From Polyangium jinanense (GTDB lineage Bacteria; Myxococcota; Polyangia; Polyangiales; Polyangiaceae), in contig NZ_JAGTJJ010000041.1 of the NCBI RefSeq assembly GCF_028435365.1, positions 36,321 through 100,320 on the forward strand: a stretch of 64,000 nucleotides of DNA, read 5' to 3'. The notes below the pieces were generated by a model, which saw nothing but the letters and a program-made list of their open reading frames with translations, ran no database searches and had not been told where the DNA came from. This document shows positions 41,870 to 50,383 of this stretch, piece by piece; the first letter of the stretch is position 1, and each line of letters opens with the position of its first letter. The position numbers were made by a program, and so were the translations under genes.

Positions 41870-41955
41870 GGTCCTCGAAGGTAACGGTGTGCCCCCCACG
41901 GCGCAACCGTCGGCCCAGGATCCACCACGAAAATCAAAACTCCTTCACGCGGCCT

Positions 41956-42927
41956 TCACACGCCGAGCATTTCGACGAGACCACGCGCGGAGAGCGCTTC
42001 GAGCGCCGCCGTGCGCGCCACGAAGCGCCGGTAATCCTTGAAGGCGACCACGCCGCGTGGACGCAATTCATAGTCCGTGACGCGCGTGATCGTGAAGCGG
42101 AGCGTCGCGAAGAGCGCCGCGTCGTGGAGTGCCGCTCGCTCGTCGTCCGCGAGGGCGCGGACCGCGGAATATCCGCCCGCGAGGGCCCGCGCGAGGCCTC
42201 GATCGAGGCCGTCTCCGAAGCACCACGCGAGCACCGTGACCATGAGATCGAACGCGGCCGAGCCGCTCGACGAGCTCTCGAAATCGAGGAGCGCGGTGAG
42301 CGCGCCGTCCCTGAACAGGACGTTGTCCCGAAAGAGATCCGCATGGATCACCGGGAGCGTCGGGCCGAGGCTCACCCGCGAGAGACGGTCGAGCTGCCGT
42401 TCGAGCTCGGGCAGGAGGTTTCGAATGTGCTCCGGGACGTTCGTCCGCTCGCGAAGATGCGCGAGCCGCGCCGCGAGATCCTCAGGGCCGAACCGCGTCA
42501 CGAGCGGCTCGCCGAATGACGCGCCCGCGAGGTGCACCCGCGCGAGCCCTTCCCCCACGGCGCGCGCGTGCGCCTCGGTCACGCCGCGCTGACAGACGAC
42601 CTCGCCTTCGATCCACGGGAACACGACCGCGGGTTTGCCCGCGTGCTCGGCCACGAACGAGCCGCCTCCCGAGGCGAGTGGAAGCGGCTTCGGGGTAGGT
42701 ACGCCGCGCGCGGCGAGGTGCGCGAGCAGGCGCGCCTCCCGCTCGGCCGAGGCCGCATCCGCGCCCTCGTAAATCCGCAAAAAGACCCGGCTTCCGCCTT
42801 CGATCGTGAGCTCGTAGCTCGTGTTCACGCTGCCCGCGTCGAGACCGTGCGCGCCCGTGATCACGAGGCCGAAGCGCGCGCCGAGCGCCCGAGCTTCGTC
42901 GATCGAGAGTGCCGTGAAGATGCCCAT
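41956..42927 (-). CDS. thrB: Homoserine kinase type II / aminoglycoside-phosphotransferase-like kinase
   Basis: A 323-residue protein of the APH fold, from ATG 42927. It opens with GIFTALSIDEARALGARFGL and GSVNTSYELT, as in ThrB2 homoserine kinases. The catalytic loop is VIHADLFRDNVLF and the metal Asp is in LLDFESS. It would phosphorylate L-homoserine in threonine synthesis. Related choline or fructosamine kinases share this fold, so substrate is by similarity only. It is the first gene of the minus-strand run, 86 nt from the M48 gene, and is divergent from hflX. Confidence 0.82.
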   Translation of the reverse strand: MGIFTALSIDEARALGARFGLVITGAHGLDAGSVNTSYELTIEGGSRVFLRIYEGADAASAEREARLLAHLAARGVPTPKPLPLASGGGSFVAEHAGKPAVVFPWIEGEVVCQRGVTEAHARAVGEGLARVHLAGASFGEPLVTRFGPEDLAARLAHLRERTNVPEHIRNLLPELERQLDRLSRVSLGPTLPVIHADLFRDNVLFRDGALTALLDFESSSSGSAAFDLMVTVLAWCFGDGLDRGLARALAGGYSAVRALADDERAALHDAALFATLRFTITRVTDYELRPRGVVAFKDYRRFVARTAALEALSARGLVEMLGV

Positions 42928-43058
42928 GTCCGGCTGCACGGTACCAAGGCGCCGCCTCTCGCGCCCCGGGGATCCGTGCGTTATGAAAGGGAGGCACGAA
43001 TCCATGCTTGGGGGAGGCGCTCCGGCGAGCGGAGCTTGGCCCTCAAACCACCGTCCGA

Positions 43059-44882
43059 ATGCAACAGATCTACGGAAACACCACGGGCCTCAGCCCGCAC
43101 GCGGTTCGACTTCTGGAGCGTATCTACCGGCGCAAGGTGCCCCTCGATCACGTGGCCACGCCGGAGCTCGTCAAATCTCTCGCCGAGGCCTCGCACGTGA
43201 CGGGCCGCCAGGTCGGCGCGCTCGTGCATCGATCGGGCGAGATCGACTACGTGATCGTCGGTGACGCGACGAAGCTCATGCTCCCCGACATCGGCCGCCT
43301 GCGCGCCGCCGAGGGCCGCTTCCGCGCGCTCCGCCTCGTCCACACGCACCTCTACAACGAGCAGCTCACGCGCGACGACATCGTCGACCTCGTACGCCTG
43401 CGCCTCGACCTCGTGGCCGCGATCCAGCTCTCGCCCGAAGGCGAGGCGAAGTCGATGGATCTCGCGTACAACACGCCGCCGTCGCCCGTCGCGGAAGGGG
43501 AGGACCCGCGAAATGGTTTGCCCTATCGGCGCGTGGGACCGCTACCCGTCGGCCGCATCGACATCCATTTCGGCGAGCTCATCACCGCGCTCGAAGACGA
43601 GTTCGCCCGTCGGTCGCGTATCTTCACGCACGCGAAGGATGGCCGGGCCATCCTCGTGCACGTCGCGGAGAAGTCGAAGCAAGGCGCGTACGCGGAGGCC
43701 GAGGACAGCCTGCGCGAGCTCGCCGAGCTCTCGCGCACCGCGGGCGTCGAGGTCGTCGACACCGTCATTCAGCTCCGCGACAAGATCGACCCGCGCCTCA
43801 TCGTCGGGAAGGGCAAACTCGACGACATCGTGCTGCGAGCGGCCGAGCTCGACGCAGCGACGCTGGTCTTCGATCGCAACCTCACGCCCTCGCAGGCGTC
43901 GGCGATCTCCAAGCACGCAGATCTCAAGGTGATCGATCGGACCCAGCTCATCCTCGACATCTTCGCGCAACGCGCCGAGTCCGCGGACGGCAAGCTCCAG
44001 GTCGAGCTCGCGCAGCTCAAGTACGCCCTGCCGCGCCTCGCGATGAAGGACGACTCGCTCTCGCGCCTCACCGGCGGCATCGGCGGACGTGGCCCCGGCG
44101 AAACGAAGCTCGAGATCGGACGCCGCCGCGCCAAGGAGCGCGTCTCGTTCCTCGAAGCGCAGCTCAAGAAGCTCTCGCGTCAACGTGAGCAGCGGCGCCG
44201 CAAGCGCGCGCGCAAGGACGTGCCGATCGTGAGCATCGTCGGCTACACGAACGCAGGGAAGAGCACGCTCCTCAACACGCTCACGGGCTCGGACACGATC
44301 GCGGAGAACAAGCTGTTCGCCACGCTCGACACGCGCTCGCGTCGGATCCGTTTTCCCGAGGAGCGCGAGGTGATCATCACGGACACCGTCGGCTTCATCC
44401 GCGAGCTGCCGAAGGATCTGTTCGCCGCGTTCCGCGCCACGTTCGAGGAGGCCGCGGACGCGGACCTCATCCTGCACGTGGTCGACGCGAGCGACCCGGC
44501 CCACGACCAGCACATCGCGACGACCGAGGAGCTGCTCGGCGAGCTCGGGCTCTCGTCGATCCCGCGGATCCTGGTCTTCAACAAGGTCGACCTCGTCGAC
44601 AAGGCCGAAGCGCGAAGGCTGCTCTTCGGCAACAAGAACGCCGTGCTCGTGTCCGCGACGAACCGCGAGACGACACGCGCGCTTCTCGCGACGATCGCCG
44701 ATCGGCTGAAGGATCGCTGGGAGCAGGCGAGGACGGTGCCGGCCTACGACGTGGACGAGGACGAAGCGTCGGAGCAGGCGAGCGAAGGCGACGCCGCGGA
44801 CGCGTCGGCCGAGCCGGAGCTCACGACGCTCGCCGAGCTCACGGCGGGCAAGCGGTATCGGCGGACGACGCTTCGGGTTTGA
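43059..44882 (+). CDS. hflX: GTPase HflX
   Basis: A 607-residue ribosome-associated GTPase that splits stalled 70S ribosomes. I start at ATG 43059 (MQQIYGNTTGLSP), typical of deltaproteobacterial HflX; the frame extends to a TTG at 43008. The N-terminal part (1-190) is an additional domain (VTGRQVGALVHRSGEIDYV). The HflX N domain and coiled coil follow (GGIGGRGPGETKLE, KKLSRQREQRRRKRARKD). The G domain has G1 GYTNAGKST, switch Thr in FATLDTRSR, G3 DTVGFI and G4 NKVD. An acidic tail (DEDEASEQASEG) ends the protein. Close to twice the size of short HflX proteins; this long form is known in related phyla. Confidence 0.92.
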   Translation: MQQIYGNTTGLSPHAVRLLERIYRRKVPLDHVATPELVKSLAEASHVTGRQVGALVHRSGEIDYVIVGDATKLMLPDIGRLRAAEGRFRALRLVHTHLYNEQLTRDDIVDLVRLRLDLVAAIQLSPEGEAKSMDLAYNTPPSPVAEGEDPRNGLPYRRVGPLPVGRIDIHFGELITALEDEFARRSRIFTHAKDGRAILVHVAEKSKQGAYAEAEDSLRELAELSRTAGVEVVDTVIQLRDKIDPRLIVGKGKLDDIVLRAAELDAATLVFDRNLTPSQASAISKHADLKVIDRTQLILDIFAQRAESADGKLQVELAQLKYALPRLAMKDDSLSRLTGGIGGRGPGETKLEIGRRRAKERVSFLEAQLKKLSRQREQRRRKRARKDVPIVSIVGYTNAGKSTLLNTLTGSDTIAENKLFATLDTRSRRIRFPEEREVIITDTVGFIRELPKDLFAAFRATFEEAADADLILHVVDASDPAHDQHIATTEELLGELGLSSIPRILVFNKVDLVDKAEARRLLFGNKNAVLVSATNRETTRALLATIADRLKDRWEQARTVPAYDVDEDEASEQASEGDAADASAEPELTTLAELTAGKRYRRTTLRV

Positions 44883-44889
44883 AAGGAAA

Positions 44890-44931
44890 AACGCGCGGGG
44901 ATCCGCTTCATCGGAGCGGGCCCCGCGCGTT
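44890..44931. terminator. Bidirectional hairpin between hflX and the lipoprotein gene
   Basis: Arms AACGCGCGGGG and CCCCGCGCGTT (11 bp) enclose a smaller hairpin (CCGCT/AGCGG). On the plus strand A-rich sequence (GAAAGGAAAA) precedes the stem and TT ends it; on the minus strand the stem is followed by TTTTCCTTTC, a good intrinsic terminator for the convergent lipoprotein gene. Confidence 0.7.
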
Positions 44932-44938
44932 CGTCAGA

Positions 44939-45916
44939 TCACGGCGCGCATTCGCCGTTCGTGCACACGTTGGAGATGCACTCGTCCGGCAGACCGCAGG
45001 GCGTGCCGGCGACCTTGAGGCAAGTCGCCGCGTCGCTGCATGCCTCACCCGCGCCGCACGCGGGATCGGCCGTGCCCGCCACGACCGGCGTGCACGTGCC
45101 CACCGAGCCTGCGTTGTTGCAGGCGAGGCAGGTCCCGTTGCACGCGCTGTTGCAGCAGACGCCGTCCGTGCAGAAGCCGCTCTGGCACGCGTTCGACGAC
45201 GCGCACACCGCGCCGTTCGCGACCTTCGGCACGCACGTGGTGCCGTTGCAGTAGTTGCCCGCGGCGCAGTCCGCGTCCTGCGCGCACGTCGTGGCGCAGG
45301 CCGTCGCGCCGCAGATGTACGGCGCGCACGCGACGTTGTCGTTCGCCTGGCACGTGCCGGCGCCGTCGCAGGTGTCGGGCTGGTTCGCGACGCCGTTCGT
45401 GCAGCTCGCCGTCGCGTCTCCGCACGCCGTTCCCGCGACGTCGTCCGTCACCTGCTCGGCGCCTGCGGCGTCGCACGTGTGCTGCTTGCAATCGCCCGCC
45501 ACCTCGTTCGAGGACGGCGTGCCTTGCGCCTTCGGCTCTTCGCCGCAGTTCTTGTTCGCGTCGCAGATCGCGTTGACGCACGGGCCCGACGCCGCAGGGC
45601 AGTCGGTCGCAGGATCGACGCAGTTGCCGGCGCTGCCACCGACTCCACCCGCGCCGCCTTGGCCACCTTGGCCGCCCGCGCCACCGACTCCACCCGCGCC
45701 ACCTTGGCCACCTTGGCCACCTTGGCCGCCCTGACCGCCTTGGCCGCCAGCGCCACCTTGGCCGCCTTGGCCGCCGGTACCGCCCGATCCGCCGTTGCCG
45801 ATCGGGATCGCATCCCGATCGACCGACGCGACGAGCTCGCAGCCCGCGCCGACGGAGAGGGCAACGCCCGTGCAGATCACGAGCGCTGCCCAGCTTCGAG
45901 TGCTCCGTGCCTTCAT
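44939..45916 (-). CDS. Lipoprotein with Gly-rich and Cys-rich repeats
   Basis: A 325-residue protein from ATG 45916 (GGAAGAG upstream). The signal peptide ends in the lipobox SVGAGC. A Gly-rich tract (about 40-95) is built from GGQGG / GGAGG units, and the rest is Cys-rich (modules such as CAQDADCAAGNYC and CNSACNGTCLAC). The layout and the end (CGLPDECISNVCTNGEC) parallel the lipoprotein at 25702-26769, so the two are paralogues. It lies 11 nt downstream of a PEGA/TPR gene, with which it is probably co-transcribed. Surface location inferred. Confidence 0.83.
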   Translation of the reverse strand: MKARSTRSWAALVICTGVALSVGAGCELVASVDRDAIPIGNGGSGGTGGQGGQGGAGGQGGQGGQGGQGGQGGAGGVGGAGGQGGQGGAGGVGGSAGNCVDPATDCPAASGPCVNAICDANKNCGEEPKAQGTPSSNEVAGDCKQHTCDAAGAEQVTDDVAGTACGDATASCTNGVANQPDTCDGAGTCQANDNVACAPYICGATACATTCAQDADCAAGNYCNGTTCVPKVANGAVCASSNACQSGFCTDGVCCNSACNGTCLACNNAGSVGTCTPVVAGTADPACGAGEACSDAATCLKVAGTPCGLPDECISNVCTNGECAP

Positions 45917-45927
45917 CGCTCTTCCGA

Positions 45928-47211
45928 TCAGAACTTGAACGACACGACGCCGCCGCCGCCCGTCGGGCCCACGAAGGGCGCGACAACCGGCTTGTAGAGC
46001 TTCGTCTTCGCCGCCTGCTGCTGCGCGGGCTTGTCGTCACCGCCGAAGAGCAGCACCGCGCCCGTCACGCCGAACGTGAGCGCCACGGCGAACGACATGT
46101 CCGCGATGAGCGCGTTGCGATCGGTGCGGTCGGCGTTGTCGACCGTCGGGTTCGCCTCGAAGTCGCTCTTCGCGCTGAGGGCCGAGACACCGAAGATCGT
46201 GCCGACGACGGCGCCCACGCCTGCGAGGCCGAGCGTCACGTACGCGGGGACGTACGACTTCGGCGCGGGCGGCGGCTCTGCCGGAGCCGGCGGAGGCGGC
46301 GGAGGCGGCGGGGGCGGCGGGGGCGGCGGAGGCGGCGGAGGCGGCGGCTCGGCTTCGAGCTTCGGCGCCGACAGCTCCTTCGTCTCGCCGAAGGCAACCT
46401 CGACCTCTTGCGGCTGCGAGGTGATGAAGCCCTTCGCCGAATACACGAGCGTGTGCTTGCCGGGCTCGAGCTTCAGCTCGCCGGCGGGCGCGGGCTCCTT
46501 GCCGTCGACCGCGACGAGGAGGCCCGGGGCCGTCTCCGGCGTCGAGGCGATCTTGACCGTCGCGGGCGTCTTCTTCAGCGCCTCGATCTTGGCCTTCGCC
46601 TCGTTGACGCGATCCTCCCACTTCTTGGGATCGAACTTCTTCTTCTTGTCGGCGGCCTGCTCGTCGATCGCCGCGAGGAAGCCCTGGTAGGCCGCGACGG
46701 CCTCCTGCGCCTTGTTGAGCTTCTCGTACGTGACCGCGACCTTGAACTTCGCGTTGAGGCCCGGGAGCGTCTCGTCGGCGAGCTTGTATGCGTCGAGGGC
46801 GACCTGGTACTCGCCCTTCTCGAAGGCGGTGTCGCCGTCCTTCATGGACTTCGTCGCGAGATCCTTCTTCTGCTTGTCGGTGAGAGGCTTCGCCGGCTTC
46901 TTGTCGTCCTTCGCGGCGACCTTCTCGTCCTTCTTCGCAGGTGCAGCGGCGGCCTTCTCGTCCTTCTTCGCAGGTGCAGCGGCGGCCTTCTCGTCCTTCT
47001 TCGCGGGCGCCGCGGGCGCTGCGGGCGCTGCGGCCTTCTCGTCCTTCTTGGCCGGCGCCGCCGCAGGCTTCTTGTCCGCGGCGGGGGCGGCGGGCGCGGC
47101 GGCAGGGGCCTTCGCCTGCGCGTACGCCGCCGGAGACGCCGTGAGCGCCAACAGACTCGTGAGCACTGCTGCCGTGTGCAACGACGTCAGCCGGCCCGAA
47201 CTCGATCGCAT
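45928..47211 (-). CDS. Secreted TPR/PEGA protein with Lys-Ala repeats and polyproline run
   Basis: A 427-residue protein from ATG 47211 (GAGGAGGG upstream). After a signal peptide (to about residue 31, AAYAQA) comes a ~70-residue tract of four AAPAKKDEK-type repeats. TPR-like helices follow (DGDTAFEKGEYQVALDAYKLAD), then a PEGA-type domain (LLVAVDGKEPAPAG, LEPGKHTLVYSAKGF), a run of about twenty prolines, and two hydrophobic segments near residues 300-325 and 355-380. The architecture repeats that of the gene at 7144. The basic repeats could contact peptidoglycan or nucleic acid. Function unknown. Confidence 0.82.
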   Translation of the reverse strand: MRSSSGRLTSLHTAAVLTSLLALTASPAAYAQAKAPAAAPAAPAADKKPAAAPAKKDEKAAAPAAPAAPAKKDEKAAAAPAKKDEKAAAAPAKKDEKVAAKDDKKPAKPLTDKQKKDLATKSMKDGDTAFEKGEYQVALDAYKLADETLPGLNAKFKVAVTYEKLNKAQEAVAAYQGFLAAIDEQAADKKKKFDPKKWEDRVNEAKAKIEALKKTPATVKIASTPETAPGLLVAVDGKEPAPAGELKLEPGKHTLVYSAKGFITSQPQEVEVAFGETKELSAPKLEAEPPPPPPPPPPPPPPPPPPPPAPAEPPPAPKSYVPAYVTLGLAGVGAVVGTIFGVSALSAKSDFEANPTVDNADRTDRNALIADMSFAVALTFGVTGAVLLFGGDDKPAQQQAAKTKLYKPVVAPFVGPTGGGGVVSFKF

Positions 47212-47333
47212 ATCTAAGCCCTCCTCACTCGTCTCTGCTCGACTCTCTGAGTTTCGCTGAATTAACTCGCGCGGCGCGCGCGACACAAGAGGTTTGAGCA
47301 GCGCGCTTCCGCGTGCTCCCCCACCCGCGGACG

Positions 47334-47939
47334 TCAGGGCTCCTCGCCCCGCTCGACCCACGCGGGGAAACGAAGCCTCGCCTCCACGGCAAACCCCTTC
47401 ACGGCCTCGGCCATCCGGACCGCGCGTTCTCCCCGCGGCAGCCGGGCCCGGAGGCCGGCGAGCCCCTCCAGGAACCGCGCGAACCGCGGATCGCCGAACA
47501 GCGCCTCGAGGTCCTCGCGGATCCGCCGCACCGCCCCCGGGCTCGTGCCGCCGGTCGCGAACGTCATCGAAAGGCCCGCGGCCCGCGCGACAGCCGGGTT
47601 CACGAAGGTCGACAGCTCGGGCCTATCGAGCGTGCACACGAGCCGCCCTTCCGCGAGCCCGCGGGCGTGAAACGCCGCGGCGCGGCCTTCTTCCGTGGTC
47701 GCCACGAAGACGATCGCCTTGCCGTCGACGTCGCCCGCCAATGGCTCCCTCCGCGCGAGGGCAAGCCGCCCGTCGGCAGCCATCGCCTCGATCACCGGAT
47801 CGACCTCCCCCGGCGCGACGACCACGACCCGCGCCCCCGCCGCGAGCAGCCGTTCCACCTTGGCCACGACCTCCGCGCTCGCCCCGACCACGAGGGCCTC
47901 GCGACCCTGCACATCCAGCTCGATCGGCAAGTACCGCAC
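47334..47939 (-). CDS. Precorrin-2 dehydrogenase / sirohydrochlorin ferrochelatase domain protein (siroheme synthase N-terminal type)
   Basis: About 201 residues. It would oxidise precorrin-2 with NAD and may insert iron to give siroheme. The family start YLPIELDVQGREALVVGAS is followed by the dinucleotide fold (EVVAKVERLLAAGARVVVVAP), VNPAVARAAGL and ATGGTSPGAVRRIREDLEAL. I prefer GTG 47939 because the 30 codons upstream, to ATG 48029, have AT-rich third positions unlike the rest and contain a repeated operator-like motif. It lacks the methyltransferase half of CysG. Divergent from the four-repeat sigma factor. Confidence 0.82.
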   Translation of the reverse strand: MRYLPIELDVQGREALVVGASAEVVAKVERLLAAGARVVVVAPGEVDPVIEAMAADGRLALARREPLAGDVDGKAIVFVATTEEGRAAAFHARGLAEGRLVCTLDRPELSTFVNPAVARAAGLSMTFATGGTSPGAVRRIREDLEALFGDPRFARFLEGLAGLRARLPRGERAVRMAEAVKGFAVEARLRFPAWVERGEEP

Positions 47940-47975
47940 GAATTCCGTGTACCACAGGTCTTCTGATGTCAATTG

Positions 47976-48104
47976 TTTGTACAACGTTTGGTAATGTTCT
48001 ACAAATTCTGCCTTGACATCCACCCCCAAAATTCATCAGCCTTTGTACAACGTTGTCGTAACATGATGATGTTTGTCTAGTGTTATGCGCGGCAACGATC
48101 GTTG
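47976..48104. promoter_or_regulatory. AT-rich divergent control region with three CAACG/CGTTG sites
   Basis: An exact 13-bp direct repeat TTTGTACAACGTT occurs at 47976-47988 and 48042-48054. The second copy extends into the perfect 10-bp palindrome ACAACGTTGT (48047-48056). A third site is the perfect 12-bp palindrome CAACGATCGTTG (48093-48104), about 20 nt before the ribosome site. All share CAACG...CGTTG half-sites. They sit between the siroheme-synthase gene and the sigma factor in a stretch far more AT-rich than its flanks, so they look like operators for one or both genes. Confidence 0.6.
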
Positions 48105-48135
48105 CGTTGGCGCGGCGAGAGCAGGGAGGTCGGTC

Positions 48136-50376
48136 GTGGAAATGAGCGTGACGATGCCGGCGGCGGCGATGGCAGAGACGCCCGAACGGATCCCGGGCGC
48201 CGCGTTCCGAGCTGCGGCAACCCTTCACCTTCAAAGAAATCCGCACCTCTCGCGCGAGTCACTGGCGCGGGAGCTGCGCGAGCGGCTTGCGCGGCGCGGC
48301 ATCGGCTATCACCTGCGCACGCTGAAGCGGCAGCTCTCGGGCGCGGTCGCGACGGTGCCGCCCGAGGTCGAACACGCGCTGCGCGACGTGATCGCCGACG
48401 CGGGAGGCGCGGACGCGATCGCGGCGATCGAGCAGGCGCTCGTCGAAGCGGGCCTTTCGGGCGAGTCCGCGGCCACGACGCCCACGTACATCGCCTGCGA
48501 GCGCATGCTGCCGCTCGCACAGCTCTGGCTTTACCTGCACCCCGAGCGATCGAAGCGCGCGCTGGCTTTCCGCCTGCGCGAGGAGCTCGAGCGGGTCGGC
48601 ATCCGCCTCAACGTCGACTCGCTCCAGAGCATCCTCGCCGGCAAGCAGCGGCTCGTGCGGCGCGAGATCCAGGACGCGCTCTTCGCGCTCCTCCGCCACG
48701 CCGGCGTGACCTCGGCGGCCGACGCCGAGGCGCGCATCGAGGCGATGTCCCGCGAGATCCGCGGCGCGCAGGAGGGCCGGGCCTTCGAGAGCGCGCGGAC
48801 GATCCACGAGCTCGCGAAGGCCTGGAAGATCGAGCACAAGGAGCCTTCGTCACGCAGGCTCGCGATCCTGCTCAAGCAGCGGCTCGCCGAGCGAGGCATC
48901 GCGATCGGGCTGCCGCACGTGCAGAAGCTCGTCGACGGGCGCGCGCGCCGCGTGCGACACGCGATGGCGAAGGCGATCGAGTCGATCCTGCGCGGAGACG
49001 CCTCAAGCGCCGCGATCGAAGCGCCCGTCGTGAAGGACGGACAGCCCTCCGGCGCCGAGCTCGATCTCGCCTGGGTGAAGGCCGCGCCTATCGCCGAGCT
49101 CGCCCGCAAGCACGTGGCCGACAACCCCGGCATGACGATGCGCAAGCTCGCGATCCAGCTCTCGCGAGAGGTCGAGGCGCTCGGCTACGCGACGAGCCCG
49201 AACACGATCCAGCCGATCCTTGGTGGTCACAAGAAAAAGACGCGAGGCTTCATCTACCGCGCCCTGCTCCACCTCGACGGCGCCGCGCCCACGCGCGTGC
49301 CCACGGAACACGTCTTCGGCGCGCCGCGCGATCGCTCGACCGAGCCTCCACCCTCCGTGGATCCACCTGCCGATGCCGAGACGAGCCCGCGGAGCCGCCT
49401 CGCCCCAAAAGCGTCGAGCCCTGAAGCGGCGCCGCGCAAGCCGCGCCCGGAGAGCCTCGGCGCGAGCCTTTCGCAGTCGCCGTTCGGGGCCTACCGCGCG
49501 GCGATCCAGCGCTACCAGGCGCTCGATCGCGCGACCGAGCTCGAGCTCGCCTGGCGTTACCGGCGCGAGGGGGATCACGCGGCCGCGAACGCCCTCGTCG
49601 AGAGCCACCTGCAATTCGTGGTGAAGGTGGCCTCGCAGTACCGAGGCTACGGCATGCAGCTCGCCGACCTCGTGGAGGAGGGGAACCTGGGCCTGCTCGA
49701 AGCGGTTCGCCGCTTCGAGCCGTCACGCAACCTCCGCTTCAAGACGTACGCGATCTACTGGATCCGCGCGTATATCGTGGACCACCTGCTCCGCGAGTGG
49801 AGCATCGTCGGCGGCGGGACGGGGCCCCTCGTGTCGCGTACGTTCTTCCGGCTTCGGCGCGAGCGGGCGAAGCTCGAGATGCAGCTCGGCGAGGGCGACG
49901 CCTCGATCGACACGCTGCTTGCGACCCGGTTCCAGACGACCGAGGACGCGATCCGCTCGATGTCGCTGCGGGTCGCGTCGCGCGACACGTCCCTCGACGT
50001 GCGGGCGTACCACGAAGACGGGCCAACGCTGCTCGAGACGCTGCGTGATCCGTCGTCGGATCCGGAGCACCTCACAGCGAGCGCGGAGCGCGACGCATTC
50101 GTTCGCGGCGTGGTGGGCCGCGTGTGGAAGGCGCTCGATCCGCGCGAGCGGCTCATCGTGGAGGAGCGGCTGCTCTCCAGGGATGACGAGGTGAGCCTCG
50201 CGGATCTCGGCCGCCGCCTCGGCGTCTCGCGCGAGCGCGTGCGACAGCTCGAAGCGCGCACGAAGTCGAAGCTCCGCAGCGCGTTCGAGGCCGTGGTGCG
50301 TGAAGGCGGCGAGGTCGCCGAGGTCCCGCCTCCTACCATGCAACCCGAGCCCGAGATCGAAGCGCTCTGCGCCTGA
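48136..50376 (+). CDS. RpoH-like sigma-70 factor with four N-terminal helix-rich repeats
   Basis: A 746-residue protein from GTG 48136 (GGGAGG 6 nt upstream); ATG 48142 and earlier codons to 48073 are alternatives. The C-terminal ~300 residues are a sigma factor. Region 2 is LVESHLQFVVKVASQYRGYG, LVEEGNLGLLEAVRRFEP and TYAIYWIRAYIVDHLLREWS. RTFFRLRRERAKLE is like RpoH, and the region 4 HTH is LADLGRRLGVSRERVRQLEA. The first ~385 residues are four tandem copies (about 24-90, 125-190, 224-288, 320-382) of one module: LA-x-P-x2-S-x-R-x-LA-x2-L-x3-L-x3-GI, then L-Q-x2-L-x-G-x4-V-x7-AL. A Pro/Ser-rich linker (385-445) joins the halves. I know of no sigma factor of this build. The repeats could bind DNA or gate the sigma part. 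Confidence 0.9.
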   Translation: MEMSVTMPAAAMAETPERIPGAAFRAAATLHLQRNPHLSRESLARELRERLARRGIGYHLRTLKRQLSGAVATVPPEVEHALRDVIADAGGADAIAAIEQALVEAGLSGESAATTPTYIACERMLPLAQLWLYLHPERSKRALAFRLREELERVGIRLNVDSLQSILAGKQRLVRREIQDALFALLRHAGVTSAADAEARIEAMSREIRGAQEGRAFESARTIHELAKAWKIEHKEPSSRRLAILLKQRLAERGIAIGLPHVQKLVDGRARRVRHAMAKAIESILRGDASSAAIEAPVVKDGQPSGAELDLAWVKAAPIAELARKHVADNPGMTMRKLAIQLSREVEALGYATSPNTIQPILGGHKKKTRGFIYRALLHLDGAAPTRVPTEHVFGAPRDRSTEPPPSVDPPADAETSPRSRLAPKASSPEAAPRKPRPESLGASLSQSPFGAYRAAIQRYQALDRATELELAWRYRREGDHAAANALVESHLQFVVKVASQYRGYGMQLADLVEEGNLGLLEAVRRFEPSRNLRFKTYAIYWIRAYIVDHLLREWSIVGGGTGPLVSRTFFRLRRERAKLEMQLGEGDASIDTLLATRFQTTEDAIRSMSLRVASRDTSLDVRAYHEDGPTLLETLRDPSSDPEHLTASAERDAFVRGVVGRVWKALDPRERLIVEERLLSRDDEVSLADLGRRLGVSRERVRQLEARTKSKLRSAFEAVVREGGEVAEVPPPTMQPEPEIEALCA

Positions 50377-50383
50377 GCGCCCT

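Noticed and set aside
47940..48029. Longer N-terminus of the siroheme-synthase dehydrogenase (ATG 48029)
   Set aside because: AT-rich third codon positions unlike the rest of the gene, and the operator-like repeat lies in it; kept only as an alternative start.
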